In this document: positions 34,612 to 43,021 of the stretch, in pieces | Layout of the letters: each line of letters starts with the position of its first letter | Position numbering within the stretch: the first letter of the stretch is position 1 | Assembly (NCBI RefSeq): GCF_019634775.1 | Contig: NZ_JAHCAS010000001.1 | Coordinates: 124,001 to 188,000, forward strand | Reading direction: 5' to 3' | Source: Dokdonella sp. | GTDB taxonomy: Bacteria; Pseudomonadota; Gammaproteobacteria; Xanthomonadales; Rhodanobacteraceae | DNA: 64,000 bases | The notes under the pieces: model-generated | What the model saw: only the letters and a program-made list of their open reading frames with translations | What the model was told of the DNA's origin: nothing | The model's database searches: none | Made by a program: the position numbers and the translations under genes

Positions 34612-36491
34612 AACCCCGGCCGATCAAGGACACGCGCCAGGAGGCTTCGCTGTTCGTGCGCCGTGCTCTGGTCGGCTTTGCTCTGATCCTGCTTGCGCTG
34701 TCCGCGCTTGCGGCGCGCTTCTGGTACCTGCAGGTCGAGCGCCACGACGAACTGCGGGCACGTTCGGACTCGAACCGCATCCTCACCCGTCCGCTGGCGC
34801 CGGCGCGCGGCCTGATCTACGACCGCAACGGCGTGCTGCTGGCCGAGAACGTCGCCGCGTTCCGCCTCGAGATCACCCCCGAGCAGGTGAAAGACATGGA
34901 CGCCCTGCTCGCCGACCTCGCCGCCACGATCGGCGTCAACGATGATGACATCGCACGCTTCAAGGCACTGCGCAAGGGCAAGCGCGCCTACCAGAGCGTG
35001 CCGTTGCGCATGAAGCTCAGCGAGGAAGACATCGCGCGTTTCGCGGTCAATCGCTGGCGCTTTCCCGGGGTCGACGTGGTGCCCTATCTCACGCGCTACT
35101 ACCCGAAGGGCAAGGAGTTCGGCCATCTGGTCGGCTATGTCGGACGCATCGACGACAAGGATCTTCAGCGCCTGGAAACCTCGCGCTATGCCGGCACCAC
35201 GCACGTCGGCAAGACCGGCATCGAACGCTCCTACGAGGAGCTGTTGCACGGCCAGCCCGGGTACGAACTGGTCGAGGTCAATGCCGACCGGCGCCCACTG
35301 CGCGTGCTCGAACGCGTCGCGCCGACGCCGGGCAAGAACCTTTACCTGACCATCGACGTACGCATCCAGGAGGCCGGCGAGGCCGCTTTCGCCGACCGTG
35401 CGGGCGCTTCGGTGGCAATCGATCCACGCAACGGCGAAGTGCTGGCCATGATCAGCGTGCCGGGCTTCGATCCGAACCTGTTCGTCAACGGCATCGGCAA
35501 CGCCGACTACAAGGCCCTGCTCGAGGCGCCGGACAAGCCGCTGCTCGACCGCGCCCTGCGCGGCAGCTACATGCCCGGCTCGACGATCAAGCCGTTCATC
35601 GCCGCAGCAGGCCTCGAATTCGGGCTACGCCGCCCCGGTGACACGGTGCTGTCGACCGGCGAGTTCCACATCCCCGGGCAGAAGCGTGGTTACCGGGACA
35701 TCCGCGCCGGTGGCCATGGCACGGTCAACCTCGAGCAATCCATCGCGCAGTCGGTCAACACGTATTTCTATTCGCTCGCCCTCGACATGGGCATCGACCG
35801 CCTGGCCGAGGGCATGGCGCGCTTCGGGTTCGGCGCACCGACCGGCATCGACCTGGTCGGCGAGGCCGGAGGGGTGCTGCCCTCGCGCGAGTGGAAACGT
35901 GCGCGCTTCAATCAGCCGTGGTATCCGGGCGAGACCGTCATCGCCGGCATCGGCCAGGGCTACTGGGTGGTAACCCCGCTGCAGCTCGCGCGCGGCGTGG
36001 CCACGCTGGCCGCGCGCGGCGTGCCGCAGCAGCCGCATCTGCTCTATGCCACCCAGGACGGCATCGGCGACGCGCCGATGCGCCACATGCTGTCCGCACC
36101 CGGCGAGCCGGTATTCAGCAATCCGGCACACTGGGAAGCCGTGCGCGACGGCATGGTCGCCGTGGTCCACGGCCCGACCGGCACCGCACGCACGATGGGT
36201 GTCGGCTTTCCCTACATGATCGCCGGCAAGACCGGCACGGCCGAGCGCTATTCGCGCACGACCGAGGCCTGGGAGCACATCTCGCAGGTGGCGATCGAGC
36301 GCCACCAGGTGCTGTTCGAGGCGTTCACGCCGGCCGATGACGCGCGCATCGCCGTGATCGTCGCCCTCGAGGCCGGGCGTGCCGGCGGCCGCGACGCGGC
36401 GCCGATCGCGCGCACGATGCTCGATGCCTGGCTGGTCAGCGAAGGCGGCCCCGCGCCGAACCCGCCACCGCTCGCCGGAGCAGGCCCATGA
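34608..36491 (+). CDS. mrdA: Penicillin-binding protein 2, peptidoglycan D,D-transpeptidase
   Basis: A 627-residue class B PBP2 that cross-links glycan during cell elongation. It has one N-terminal membrane segment (about residues 20-45) and a dimerisation region with LAPARGLIYDRNGVLLAENVAAFRL. The transpeptidase domain has SxxK in GSYMPGSTIKPFIAA, SxN in SVNTYFY and KTG in IAGKTGTAERY. The C-terminus ends in a short proline-rich tail. It overlaps mreD and rodA by 4 bp each, so the transpeptidase and its partner glycosyltransferase are made together. Confidence 0.97.
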   Translation: MKPRPIKDTRQEASLFVRRALVGFALILLALSALAARFWYLQVERHDELRARSDSNRILTRPLAPARGLIYDRNGVLLAENVAAFRLEITPEQVKDMDALLADLAATIGVNDDDIARFKALRKGKRAYQSVPLRMKLSEEDIARFAVNRWRFPGVDVVPYLTRYYPKGKEFGHLVGYVGRIDDKDLQRLETSRYAGTTHVGKTGIERSYEELLHGQPGYELVEVNADRRPLRVLERVAPTPGKNLYLTIDVRIQEAGEAAFADRAGASVAIDPRNGEVLAMISVPGFDPNLFVNGIGNADYKALLEAPDKPLLDRALRGSYMPGSTIKPFIAAAGLEFGLRRPGDTVLSTGEFHIPGQKRGYRDIRAGGHGTVNLEQSIAQSVNTYFYSLALDMGIDRLAEGMARFGFGAPTGIDLVGEAGGVLPSREWKRARFNQPWYPGETVIAGIGQGYWVVTPLQLARGVATLAARGVPQQPHLLYATQDGIGDAPMRHMLSAPGEPVFSNPAHWEAVRDGMVAVVHGPTGTARTMGVGFPYMIAGKTGTAERYSRTTEAWEHISQVAIERHQVLFEAFTPADDARIAVIVALEAGRAGGRDAAPIARTMLDAWLVSEGGPAPNPPPLAGAGP

Positions 36492-37606
36492 GCGAAGTCG
36501 TGCTCGCGCGCCTGCGCCGTACCGCTGTCTCGCTGTTGGGCAAGCCGCGCATGGACCTGCCCCTGCTCGGCGCATTGCTCGTGCTCGCCTTCGTCGGCCT
36601 CGCCACCCAGTACAGCGCAAGCGACCTTGATCGAGGCCAGGCGCTCGCCCAGGGTGTTCGCCTCGGTCTTGGCGGCACACTGATGTTCGTGCTCTCGCGC
36701 ATCTCGCCGTCGACCCTGCGCAACTGGACGCCATGGGCCTATGCCGGCAGCGTCGCCCTGCTGGTGCTGGTGGCGATCCTCGGCGAGGGCCGCGGCGCGC
36801 ACCGCTGGCTCGACCTCGGCTTCGTACGTTTCCAGCCCTCGGAACTGCTCAAGCTGACCATGCCGATGATGGTCGCCTGGTACCTCAACCAGCGACCGCT
36901 GCCGCCGGACTGGCTCTCGCTCGGCGTGGTCTGCGTACTGATCGCGATCCCGGCCGGCCTGATCGCCGAGCAGCCCGACCTCGGCACCGCCCTGCTGATC
37001 GTCGCCAGCGGCCTGTTCGGCGTGTTCCTGGCCGGCCTCGCCTGGTGGCGCATCGGCCTCATCGTCGCCAGCGTCGCCGCAGCGGCACCGATCGCCTGGC
37101 ATTTCCTGCACGAGTACCAGCGCAACCGCGTGCGCATGCTGATCGACCCCGATTCCGACCCGCTCGGTCTCGGCTGGCACATCATCCAGTCGAAGATCGC
37201 GGTCGGGTCGGGAGGCGTCTGGGGCAAGGGCTGGAACGCCGGCACACAGTCGCGCCTGGAGTTCCTGCCCGAACACACCACCGACTTCGTGTTCTCGGTG
37301 TTCGCCGAGGAATGGGGCCTGGTCGGCGTGCTGATGCTGCTCGCGCTCTATGTGTTCATCATTGGCCGCAGCCTGTGGATCGCGGCCAATGCGCGCGACA
37401 CCTATTCACGCCTGCTGGCCGGTGCGATCAGCATGTCCTTCTTTGTCTACGTCATCGTCAACGGCGGCATGATCACCGGCATGCTGCCCGTGGTCGGCGT
37501 GCCGCTGCCGCTGGTGAGCTATGGCGGCACCTCGGCAGTGTCCCTGCTGGCTGGTTTCGGCGTGCTGATGTCGATCCACGCGCATCGCAAGCGGGTGGCG
37601 GGGTGA
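36488..37606 (+). CDS. rodA: Peptidoglycan glycosyltransferase RodA
   Basis: A 372-residue SEDS-family polymerase with ten membrane segments. Signature parts are GEGRGAHRWLDLGFVRFQPSELLKLTMPMMVAWYL, LIAEQPDLGTALLIVASGLFGVFLAG, GKGWNAGTQSRLEFLPEHTTDFVFSVFAEEWGL and GVPLPLVSYGGTSAVSLLAGFGVLMS. The conserved Asp of EHTTDFVFS lies in the catalytic loop. It pairs with PBP2 encoded just upstream. Its TGA overlaps the GTG start of mltB. Confidence 0.97.
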   Translation: MSEVVLARLRRTAVSLLGKPRMDLPLLGALLVLAFVGLATQYSASDLDRGQALAQGVRLGLGGTLMFVLSRISPSTLRNWTPWAYAGSVALLVLVAILGEGRGAHRWLDLGFVRFQPSELLKLTMPMMVAWYLNQRPLPPDWLSLGVVCVLIAIPAGLIAEQPDLGTALLIVASGLFGVFLAGLAWWRIGLIVASVAAAAPIAWHFLHEYQRNRVRMLIDPDSDPLGLGWHIIQSKIAVGSGGVWGKGWNAGTQSRLEFLPEHTTDFVFSVFAEEWGLVGVLMLLALYVFIIGRSLWIAANARDTYSRLLAGAISMSFFVYVIVNGGMITGMLPVVGVPLPLVSYGGTSAVSLLAGFGVLMSIHAHRKRVAG

Positions 37607-38661
37607 GCATCGCGCAAGCTACAGTAGGCGCGGTTTTCCGCGTGGGCGCGTCGATCTTGAAGCCATTCGTGTCGTTGTACGGTCTCATCCTCACCGGCGG
37701 CCTCGTCGCTGCATGCAGCTCCACCGCCACCGCCCGGCCCGCACCCGACCCGGCCCACGTCGAATTCGCGCGCGAACTGGCCGTCAACGACGGCCTGGTC
37801 GAAGCCGACGTGCTTGCCATGCTGGCGAAAGCCAAGGTGCAGCCGGCGATCCTGGAGGCGATCGCGCGCCCGGCCGAGGCCAAGCCGTGGAAGGACTACC
37901 GACCGATTTTCCTTACCCGCAAGCGCATCGACGACGGCATCACCTTCTACCGCGCCAACCGCGAACTCATCGAACGTGCCGGGGCGGAGTTCGGCGTCGC
38001 CCCCGAAATCGTCGTCGCCATCATCGGCGTCGAGACCAGTTACGGTCAGATCGTTGGCAAATGGCGGGTGCTCGACGCCCTGGTCACGCTCGGCTTCCAC
38101 TATCCCCCACGTGCGAAGTTCTTCCGTGGCGAGTTGCGCCAGCTGTTCCTGCTCGGCAACGGTCACCTCGCCTATCCGCTCGATGAACTGGTCGGCTCGT
38201 ATGCCGGCGCGATGGGCTGGGGCCAGTTCATCCCGACCAGCATCGCCAACTGGGCGCGCGACTACGATGGTGATGGCCGTATCGACCTGTGGAACTCGGT
38301 GCCGGACATCGTCGGCAGCGTCGCCAACTACTTCGCCGCCCATGGCTGGGAAACCGGCGCGCCGGTGGCCACGCGCACGACGCCGACGGCAGAGGCGCGC
38401 CCGCTCGAGCCAAAGGGCCTCGAGCCAGCCTACCCGCTCCAGCAACTCGGGGAATGGGGCTACGCACCAGCCGACGCCGTCGACGATGCCACACGCACTG
38501 CAACCCTGCTCGTGCTCGAAGGCGCCGAAGGCGCCGAACACTGGATCACGTTCCGCAACTTCTACGTGATCACGCGTTACAACCGCAGTCCGCTGTACGC
38601 GATGGCGGTCTGGCAGTTGTCGCAGGAAATCGCCAAAGGCATTGCCGGACCAGTGCCATGA
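37603..38661 (+). CDS. mltB: Membrane-bound lytic murein transglycosylase B
   Basis: A 352-residue lipoprotein transglycosylase that cleaves glycan strands to form anhydro-muropeptides. The export signal ends in the lipobox LVAAC. The catalytic Glu is in VAIIGVETSYGQIVGKW. Other MltB hallmarks are RAKFFRGELRQLFLL, GSYAGAMGWGQFIPTSIANWARDYDGDGRIDLWNS and ITRYNRSPLYAMAVWQL. I use the GTG at 37603 because of its overlap with the rodA stop (GTGA). A TTG at LKPFVSLYG, 18 codons downstream, would give a more usual signal length. Confidence 0.95.
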   Translation: MSIAQATVGAVFRVGASILKPFVSLYGLILTGGLVAACSSTATARPAPDPAHVEFARELAVNDGLVEADVLAMLAKAKVQPAILEAIARPAEAKPWKDYRPIFLTRKRIDDGITFYRANRELIERAGAEFGVAPEIVVAIIGVETSYGQIVGKWRVLDALVTLGFHYPPRAKFFRGELRQLFLLGNGHLAYPLDELVGSYAGAMGWGQFIPTSIANWARDYDGDGRIDLWNSVPDIVGSVANYFAAHGWETGAPVATRTTPTAEARPLEPKGLEPAYPLQQLGEWGYAPADAVDDATRTATLLVLEGAEGAEHWITFRNFYVITRYNRSPLYAMAVWQLSQEIAKGIAGPVP

Positions 38662-39551
38662 CCGCACTGCGTGCCTGCGCCCTTGCGCTGCTCGCACTCA
38701 CGCTGGCCGCATGCGTCGCGCGCAAGCCGCGCCCGCAGCCGCCAAGCACATCATCACCGGCAACACCCGCTGCACCGGTCCACGAGACGCAGCTGCCGCA
38801 ATCGCAGCGCTACCGCAAAACCCGGGACAGCGAACCGGACGGCGTTCGCGTCGATATCGCCAGCCTGGTCGAGCCGGTGCCCAAGCCAGAGCCGCGTTCG
38901 CGTTACGGCAACAAATCGCCCTACAGCGTGCTCGGCAAGAGCTATGTCGTGCTGCCCGATGCACGCGGCTACGTCGAACGCGGCATCTCCTCATGGTATG
39001 GCGCGAAGTTCCACGGTTACATGACCTCGAGCCTCGAACCCTACGACATGTACCAGTTCAGCGCCGCGCACAAGTCGCTGCCGCTGCCGAGCTGGGCTCG
39101 CGTTACCAATCTTGAGAACGGCAAGAGCGTGATCGTGCGCGTCAACGACCGTGGCCCGTTCCATGACAACCGCCTGATCGACCTGTCCTATGCCGCCGCG
39201 GTGCGCATCGGCATCTGGCCCAAGGGCACCGGCCTGGTCGAGGTGCGCGCAATCGATCCTGCGCATCCCGAGGCGACGCCGCTGCCGGCACCCCAGCCGG
39301 TCGCACCCGGCGAACCGCACATCTACCTGCAGCTCGGCGCGTTCGCCGAGCGTGCCAACGCCGAGCGCATCGAACGCGAGCTGCGCGCACAACGCTTCGG
39401 CAATGTGCGTATCGTTACCATCGACGTGGATGGACGCACGATCCATCGCGTGCGTCTCGGTCCGCTCGCCGACATCGACGCCGCCGACACGACAGGCAAG
39501 CGCCTCGAACGGCTCGGCTTCGGTACACCGCGCGTGGCGATCGACGACTGA
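38658..39551 (+). CDS. rlpA: RlpA-like septal ring lytic transglycosylase with SPOR domain
   Basis: A 297-residue lipoprotein. Lipobox LAAC (Cys19), a Pro-rich linker, a double-psi beta-barrel RlpA domain and a C-terminal SPOR domain (IYLQLGAFAERANAERIERELR) are visible. RlpA cleaves naked glycan at the septum. The barrel has SSWYGAKFHGYMTSSLEPYDMYQFSAAHKSLPLPS, where the usual T-ANGE core reads T-SSLE and the Asp/His pair is kept (YDMYQFSAAH), followed by VRVNDRGPFHDNRLIDLS. It overlaps mltB by ATGA. Confidence 0.93.
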   Translation: MTALRACALALLALTLAACVARKPRPQPPSTSSPATPAAPVHETQLPQSQRYRKTRDSEPDGVRVDIASLVEPVPKPEPRSRYGNKSPYSVLGKSYVVLPDARGYVERGISSWYGAKFHGYMTSSLEPYDMYQFSAAHKSLPLPSWARVTNLENGKSVIVRVNDRGPFHDNRLIDLSYAAAVRIGIWPKGTGLVEVRAIDPAHPEATPLPAPQPVAPGEPHIYLQLGAFAERANAERIERELRAQRFGNVRIVTIDVDGRTIHRVRLGPLADIDAADTTGKRLERLGFGTPRVAIDD

Positions 39552-39603
39552 TCGGGCGACAATGCCCGCTTCCGGCCAAATGAACCGAGGATCCTTTCCC
39601 CAG

Positions 39604-40842
39604 ATGAAGCTGTTCAGCCTTGCCCTCGCCGGCACCACCCTGGTCGCCACCAGCCTCGCCCAGGCACAGGCGCCACAGCCGGTGCCACAGCCGGTCGCGC
39701 CTGCCGCCACACCCGCGCCGGCGCCGCCGCCGCCGAATCCACCGGCGAAAAGCTTCGTGCTGATGGACCATGCGACCGGCCAGATCCTCGTCGAGGGCAA
39801 TGCGGACCTGCGCGTCGAGCCGGCCTCGATCACCAAGATCATGACTTCGTACGTCGTTTCGGCCGAAACCGCGCACGGCAAGATCAGCCTGGACGACATG
39901 GTCACGATCAGCGAAAACGCCTGGCGCTCCGGTGGCGCCGGCACCGATGGTTCAACCAGTTTTCTCGCCCTCGGGAGCCAGGTGCCGCTGCGGCAGTTGC
40001 TGTACGGCATGATCATCCAGTCCGGCAACGATGCCGCGATCGCGCTGGCCGAACACACCGCTGGTTCCGAGCCGCTGTTCGCCGACCTGATGAACCAGTA
40101 CGCGCGGCAGCTCGGCATGACCGGCACGCATTACGTCGACGCCAGCGGCCTGCCGAACGAGAACCACTACACGACTGCGCGCGACGTCGCCATCCTGTCG
40201 CGCGCACTGATCCGCGACTATCCGGCCGAATACGAGATTTACAAGATCAAGGACTTCGAGTGGAACGGCATCAAGCAGCACAACCGCAACACCCTGCTGT
40301 GGCGTGACTCCAGCGTCGATGGCATCAAGACCGGCCACACCCGCGCAGCGGGCTTCTGCCTCGCCACCTCGGCCCTGCGCAACGGCCAGCGCCTGATCGC
40401 CGTGGTCATGGGCGCGGACAGCGAGAAGGCGCGCGCCGACGCCAACCAGGAGTTGCTGAACTACGGCTTCCGCTTCTTCGAATCGCACCGCCTCTACGAA
40501 GCGGCGAAACCGCTGGCCACACCGGAATTGTGGAAGGGCGAGTCTGACACGGTCGCCGTTGGCGTCGCCGAGGACGTCAACATCGTGCTGCCGCGCGGAC
40601 GCTATGGCGATCTCAAGGCGCGCATGGACCTGCCCGCGCGGATCATCGCGCCGCTCGCCAAGGGCCAGGCGATCGGTTCCCTGAAAGTCGAGCTCGACGG
40701 CAAGGTGCTCGTGGAGCGCCCCATCATCACCCTCGCCGATGCACCCGAAGGCGGCTTCTTCACCCGCCTCGGCCATGGCGTCATGCTCTGGTTCAAGAGT
40801 GACGACAGTGCGGCAACCAGCGTGCCGCCGCAGGAGCCGTGA
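39604..40842 (+). CDS. dacC: D-alanyl-D-alanine carboxypeptidase (PBP5/6 type)
   Basis: A 412-residue low-molecular-weight PBP that trims pentapeptides. It has a signal peptide ending near AQA-QA (about residue 20) and a long Pro/Ala linker. Catalytic motifs are SxxK in EPASITKIM, SxN in IIQSGNDAAIALAEH and KTG in DGIKTGHTRAAGFC. The PBP5-type C-terminal beta-domain ends in an amphipathic anchor (GFFTRLGHGVMLWFK). The dacA/dacC assignment cannot be separated by sequence alone. It begins about 50 bp after rlpA, and its stop overlaps the next start (TGATG). Confidence 0.93.
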   Translation: MKLFSLALAGTTLVATSLAQAQAPQPVPQPVAPAATPAPAPPPPNPPAKSFVLMDHATGQILVEGNADLRVEPASITKIMTSYVVSAETAHGKISLDDMVTISENAWRSGGAGTDGSTSFLALGSQVPLRQLLYGMIIQSGNDAAIALAEHTAGSEPLFADLMNQYARQLGMTGTHYVDASGLPNENHYTTARDVAILSRALIRDYPAEYEIYKIKDFEWNGIKQHNRNTLLWRDSSVDGIKTGHTRAAGFCLATSALRNGQRLIAVVMGADSEKARADANQELLNYGFRFFESHRLYEAAKPLATPELWKGESDTVAVGVAEDVNIVLPRGRYGDLKARMDLPARIIAPLAKGQAIGSLKVELDGKVLVERPIITLADAPEGGFFTRLGHGVMLWFKSDDSAATSVPPQEP

Positions 40843-41132
40843 TGCGCGACCTCGGCGACCTCGCTGCACGCAATCCCGACCAGGGTTTCCAGTTCCCGGG
40901 TGAATTCGAAGTCACCGTGCTCGGCCGTGCCGACGCCGGCCTCGAGGCGAAGCTGCGCGGCGTGCTGGGCAGCCTCGGCCTGCCTGTCACCGAGGGCAGC
41001 GTGCGCACCAAACCGTCGAGCGCCGGCAACTACGTGTCGGTGTCGGCCAGCTTCGCCTGTCCCGACCGCGCGCACTACGATGCCGTCCACGCCGCCCTGC
41101 GCGCCGACCCGGCGGTGCGCTGGACCTTGTAG
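40842..41132 (+). CDS. ybeD: DUF493 family protein YbeD
   Basis: A 96-residue DUF493 protein with an ACT-like alpha/beta fold: FQFPGEFEVTVLGRADAGLEAKLRGVLGSLGLPVTEGSVRTKPSSAGNYVSVSASFACP. Its position between dac and lipB is conserved in E. coli (dacA-ybeD-lipB). Function is not established. A GTG at 40839 could also serve as the start. The TAG stop (41130-41132) lies in a GTAGG repeat copy that begins there. Confidence 0.92.
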   Translation: MRDLGDLAARNPDQGFQFPGEFEVTVLGRADAGLEAKLRGVLGSLGLPVTEGSVRTKPSSAGNYVSVSASFACPDRAHYDAVHAALRADPAVRWTL

Positions 41133-41205
41133 GCGTCGTTCACGGGCGAGGCCCACTCCGTGGGAGCGGCTTCAGCCGCGATGGCGCGCGCTGGGTGCAG
41201 GCGCC
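41128..41205. repeat. GTAGG-type palindromes between ybeD and lipB
   Basis: Diverged copies: TTGTAGGCGTCGTTCACGGG followed by CGAGG at 41128, and GTGGGAGCGGCTTCAGCCGC followed by GATGG at 41160. The core GCGGCTTCAGCCGC is a perfect hairpin. The first supplies the ybeD stop. Unlike the copies between convergent genes, these sit inside a co-directional pair, about 110 bp before lipB. Confidence 0.8.
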
Positions 41206-41312
41206 GGCGACGAAGCGGAGCGCCGGCAATGGCTTCCGGCATGGATGCAAAACCCGGACGTTCGCGCGAGGATGCCGTTGTGAATGCCTGTTCCGACCCC
41301 CACACCGCGGCG

Positions 41313-41999
41313 ATGACCCGTCCGCTCGTCGTCCGCCGCCTCGGCCGCCAGCCGTACGAACGCGTGCTCGAGGCGATGCGCGCATTCACCGATGCGCGCG
41401 ATGCCGACACCGTCGACGAGTTCTGGCTGCTCGAACACGACCCCGTGTTCACCCTCGGCCAGGCCGGGCGCAGCGAACACGTGCTCGCGCCGGGCGATAT
41501 CCCGGTGGTCAAGGTCGAGCGCGGCGGCCAGGTCACCTACCACGGCCCCGGTCAGATCGTCGGCTACCCGCTGCTCGACCTGCGTCGCCTCGGCCTGGGC
41601 GTGCGCGAACTGGTCTGCCGCATCGAGCAGGCGATCATCGACGCATTGGCCGACTGGAACATCGTCGCGATGCGCCGTGAAGGCGCGCCCGGTGTCTACG
41701 TCGGTGAGGCCAAGGTCGGCGCGCTCGGCCTGCGCGTGCGTCGCGGCTGCACCTTCCACGGCCTCGCCCTCAATGTGGCCATGGACCTCGAACCGTTCCG
41801 GCGCATCAACCCTTGTGGGTTCCGCGGCCTCGCCGTGACCCAGGTGCTAGACTTGGGCGGCCCGGGCTCGCTGGCGGCCGTCGAGGATGCCCTCGTCGAG
41901 GCGTTCGCCAGGCAGTTCGGTTTCCGGCCGCAGCCGGCCGCTGCGGAACTCCCCATGCGCAGGTGCGATACCGCTACCGGCGCGGTCGACGCCGCATGA
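41313..41999 (+). CDS. lipB: Octanoyl-ACP:protein octanoyltransferase
   Basis: A 228-residue LipB, moving octanoate from ACP to lipoyl domains. Hallmarks are [78 protein letters not shown] (catalytic Lys and Cys) and [23 protein letters not shown] start at [11 protein letters not shown]; a GTG at 41280 with an AGGA upstream would add 11 residues and is possible. The stop overlaps the lipA start (ATGA at 41996-41999). Confidence 0.95.
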   Translation: MTRPLVVRRLGRQPYERVLEAMRAFTDARDADTVDEFWLLEHDPVFTLGQAGRSEHVLAPGDIPVVKVERGGQVTYHGPGQIVGYPLLDLRRLGLGVRELVCRIEQAIIDALADWNIVAMRREGAPGVYVGEAKVGALGLRVRRGCTFHGLALNVAMDLEPFRRINPCGFRGLAVTQVLDLGGPGSLAAVEDALVEAFARQFGFRPQPAAAELPMRRCDTATGAVDAA

Positions 42000-42973
42000 A
42001 CGAGACCCGCACCATCCCGCTGACCGTGGTCGGCGAAAAGCAACTCGGCGAGGACAAGATCGCGCGCAACCGCGCGACCTTCGTCGATGCACCGACCCTG
42101 CGCAAGCCATCGTGGATCCGCGTGCGCATCCCGCCGGGCAACGCCGTCGCCCAGCTCAAGTCGAAACTGCGCGAGAACCGCCTCGTCACCGTATGCGAGG
42201 AAGCCTCGTGCCCGAACATCCACGAGTGCTTCGGCAAGGGCACGGCCACCTTCATGATCCTCGGCGAGGTCTGCACACGGCGCTGCTCGTTCTGTGACGT
42301 CGCCCATGGCCGACCGAAGGCGCCCGATCCGCTCGAGCCGGCCAAGCTCGCCGGCACGATCCGCGACATGCGCCTGCGCTACGTGGTCATCACTTCGGTC
42401 GATCGTGACGACCTCGCCGACGGCGGCGCCGCGCATTTCGCCGCCTGCATCCGCGCGGTGCGCTTCGAGAACCCGGGCATCCGCATCGAGATCCTCACTC
42501 CGGATTTCCGCGGCAAGGGCCGCATGGAACGCGCCCTTGAGGCACTCGCCGCGCATCCGCCGGACGTGTTCAACCACAACATCGAGACGGTGCCGGAGCT
42601 CTATCGCGAAGTGCGGCCCGGCGCCGACTACGCGTGGTCGCTCGACCTGCTGCGCCGCTTCAAGGCGCAACACCCGCACATCCCGACCAAGTCCGGCATC
42701 ATGCTCGGCCTCGGCGAGAACCTCGACCAGGTTCATCGCACGTTGAACGATCTGCGCCAGCATGATGTCGACATGGTCACGATCGGCCAGTACCTGCAGC
42801 CCACCGCACACCATCACCCGGTCCTGCGCTACTGGACGCCCGAGGAGTTCGCCGCCCTCGCCGACCACGGCCACGCGCTCGGCTTCGAGCACGTCGCCTC
42901 CGGCCCGATGGTGCGTTCGTCCTACCATGCCGACGAGATGGCCCACGCGGCCGGTTTCGTCGACGTCGCCTGA
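41996..42973 (+). CDS. lipA: Lipoyl synthase
   Basis: A 325-residue radical-SAM enzyme that inserts two sulfurs into protein-bound octanoyl groups. Two clusters are seen: the auxiliary [13 protein letters not shown] (C-x4-C-x5-C) and the radical-[16 protein letters not shown] (C-x3-C-x2-C). The C-terminal RSSYHADE Ser ligand is present. Further motifs are [46 protein letters not shown] and [11 protein letters not shown]. Coupled to lipB by a 4-bp overlap. Confidence 0.98.
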   Translation: MNETRTIPLTVVGEKQLGEDKIARNRATFVDAPTLRKPSWIRVRIPPGNAVAQLKSKLRENRLVTVCEEASCPNIHECFGKGTATFMILGEVCTRRCSFCDVAHGRPKAPDPLEPAKLAGTIRDMRLRYVVITSVDRDDLADGGAAHFAACIRAVRFENPGIRIEILTPDFRGKGRMERALEALAAHPPDVFNHNIETVPELYREVRPGADYAWSLDLLRRFKAQHPHIPTKSGIMLGLGENLDQVHRTLNDLRQHDVDMVTIGQYLQPTAHHHPVLRYWTPEEFAALADHGHALGFEHVASGPMVRSSYHADEMAHAAGFVDVA

Positions 42974-43021
42974 TTCCGTTACCGGCGGGCCGTGCCCGCC
43001 CTGATCGACCTGGAGAGTTGC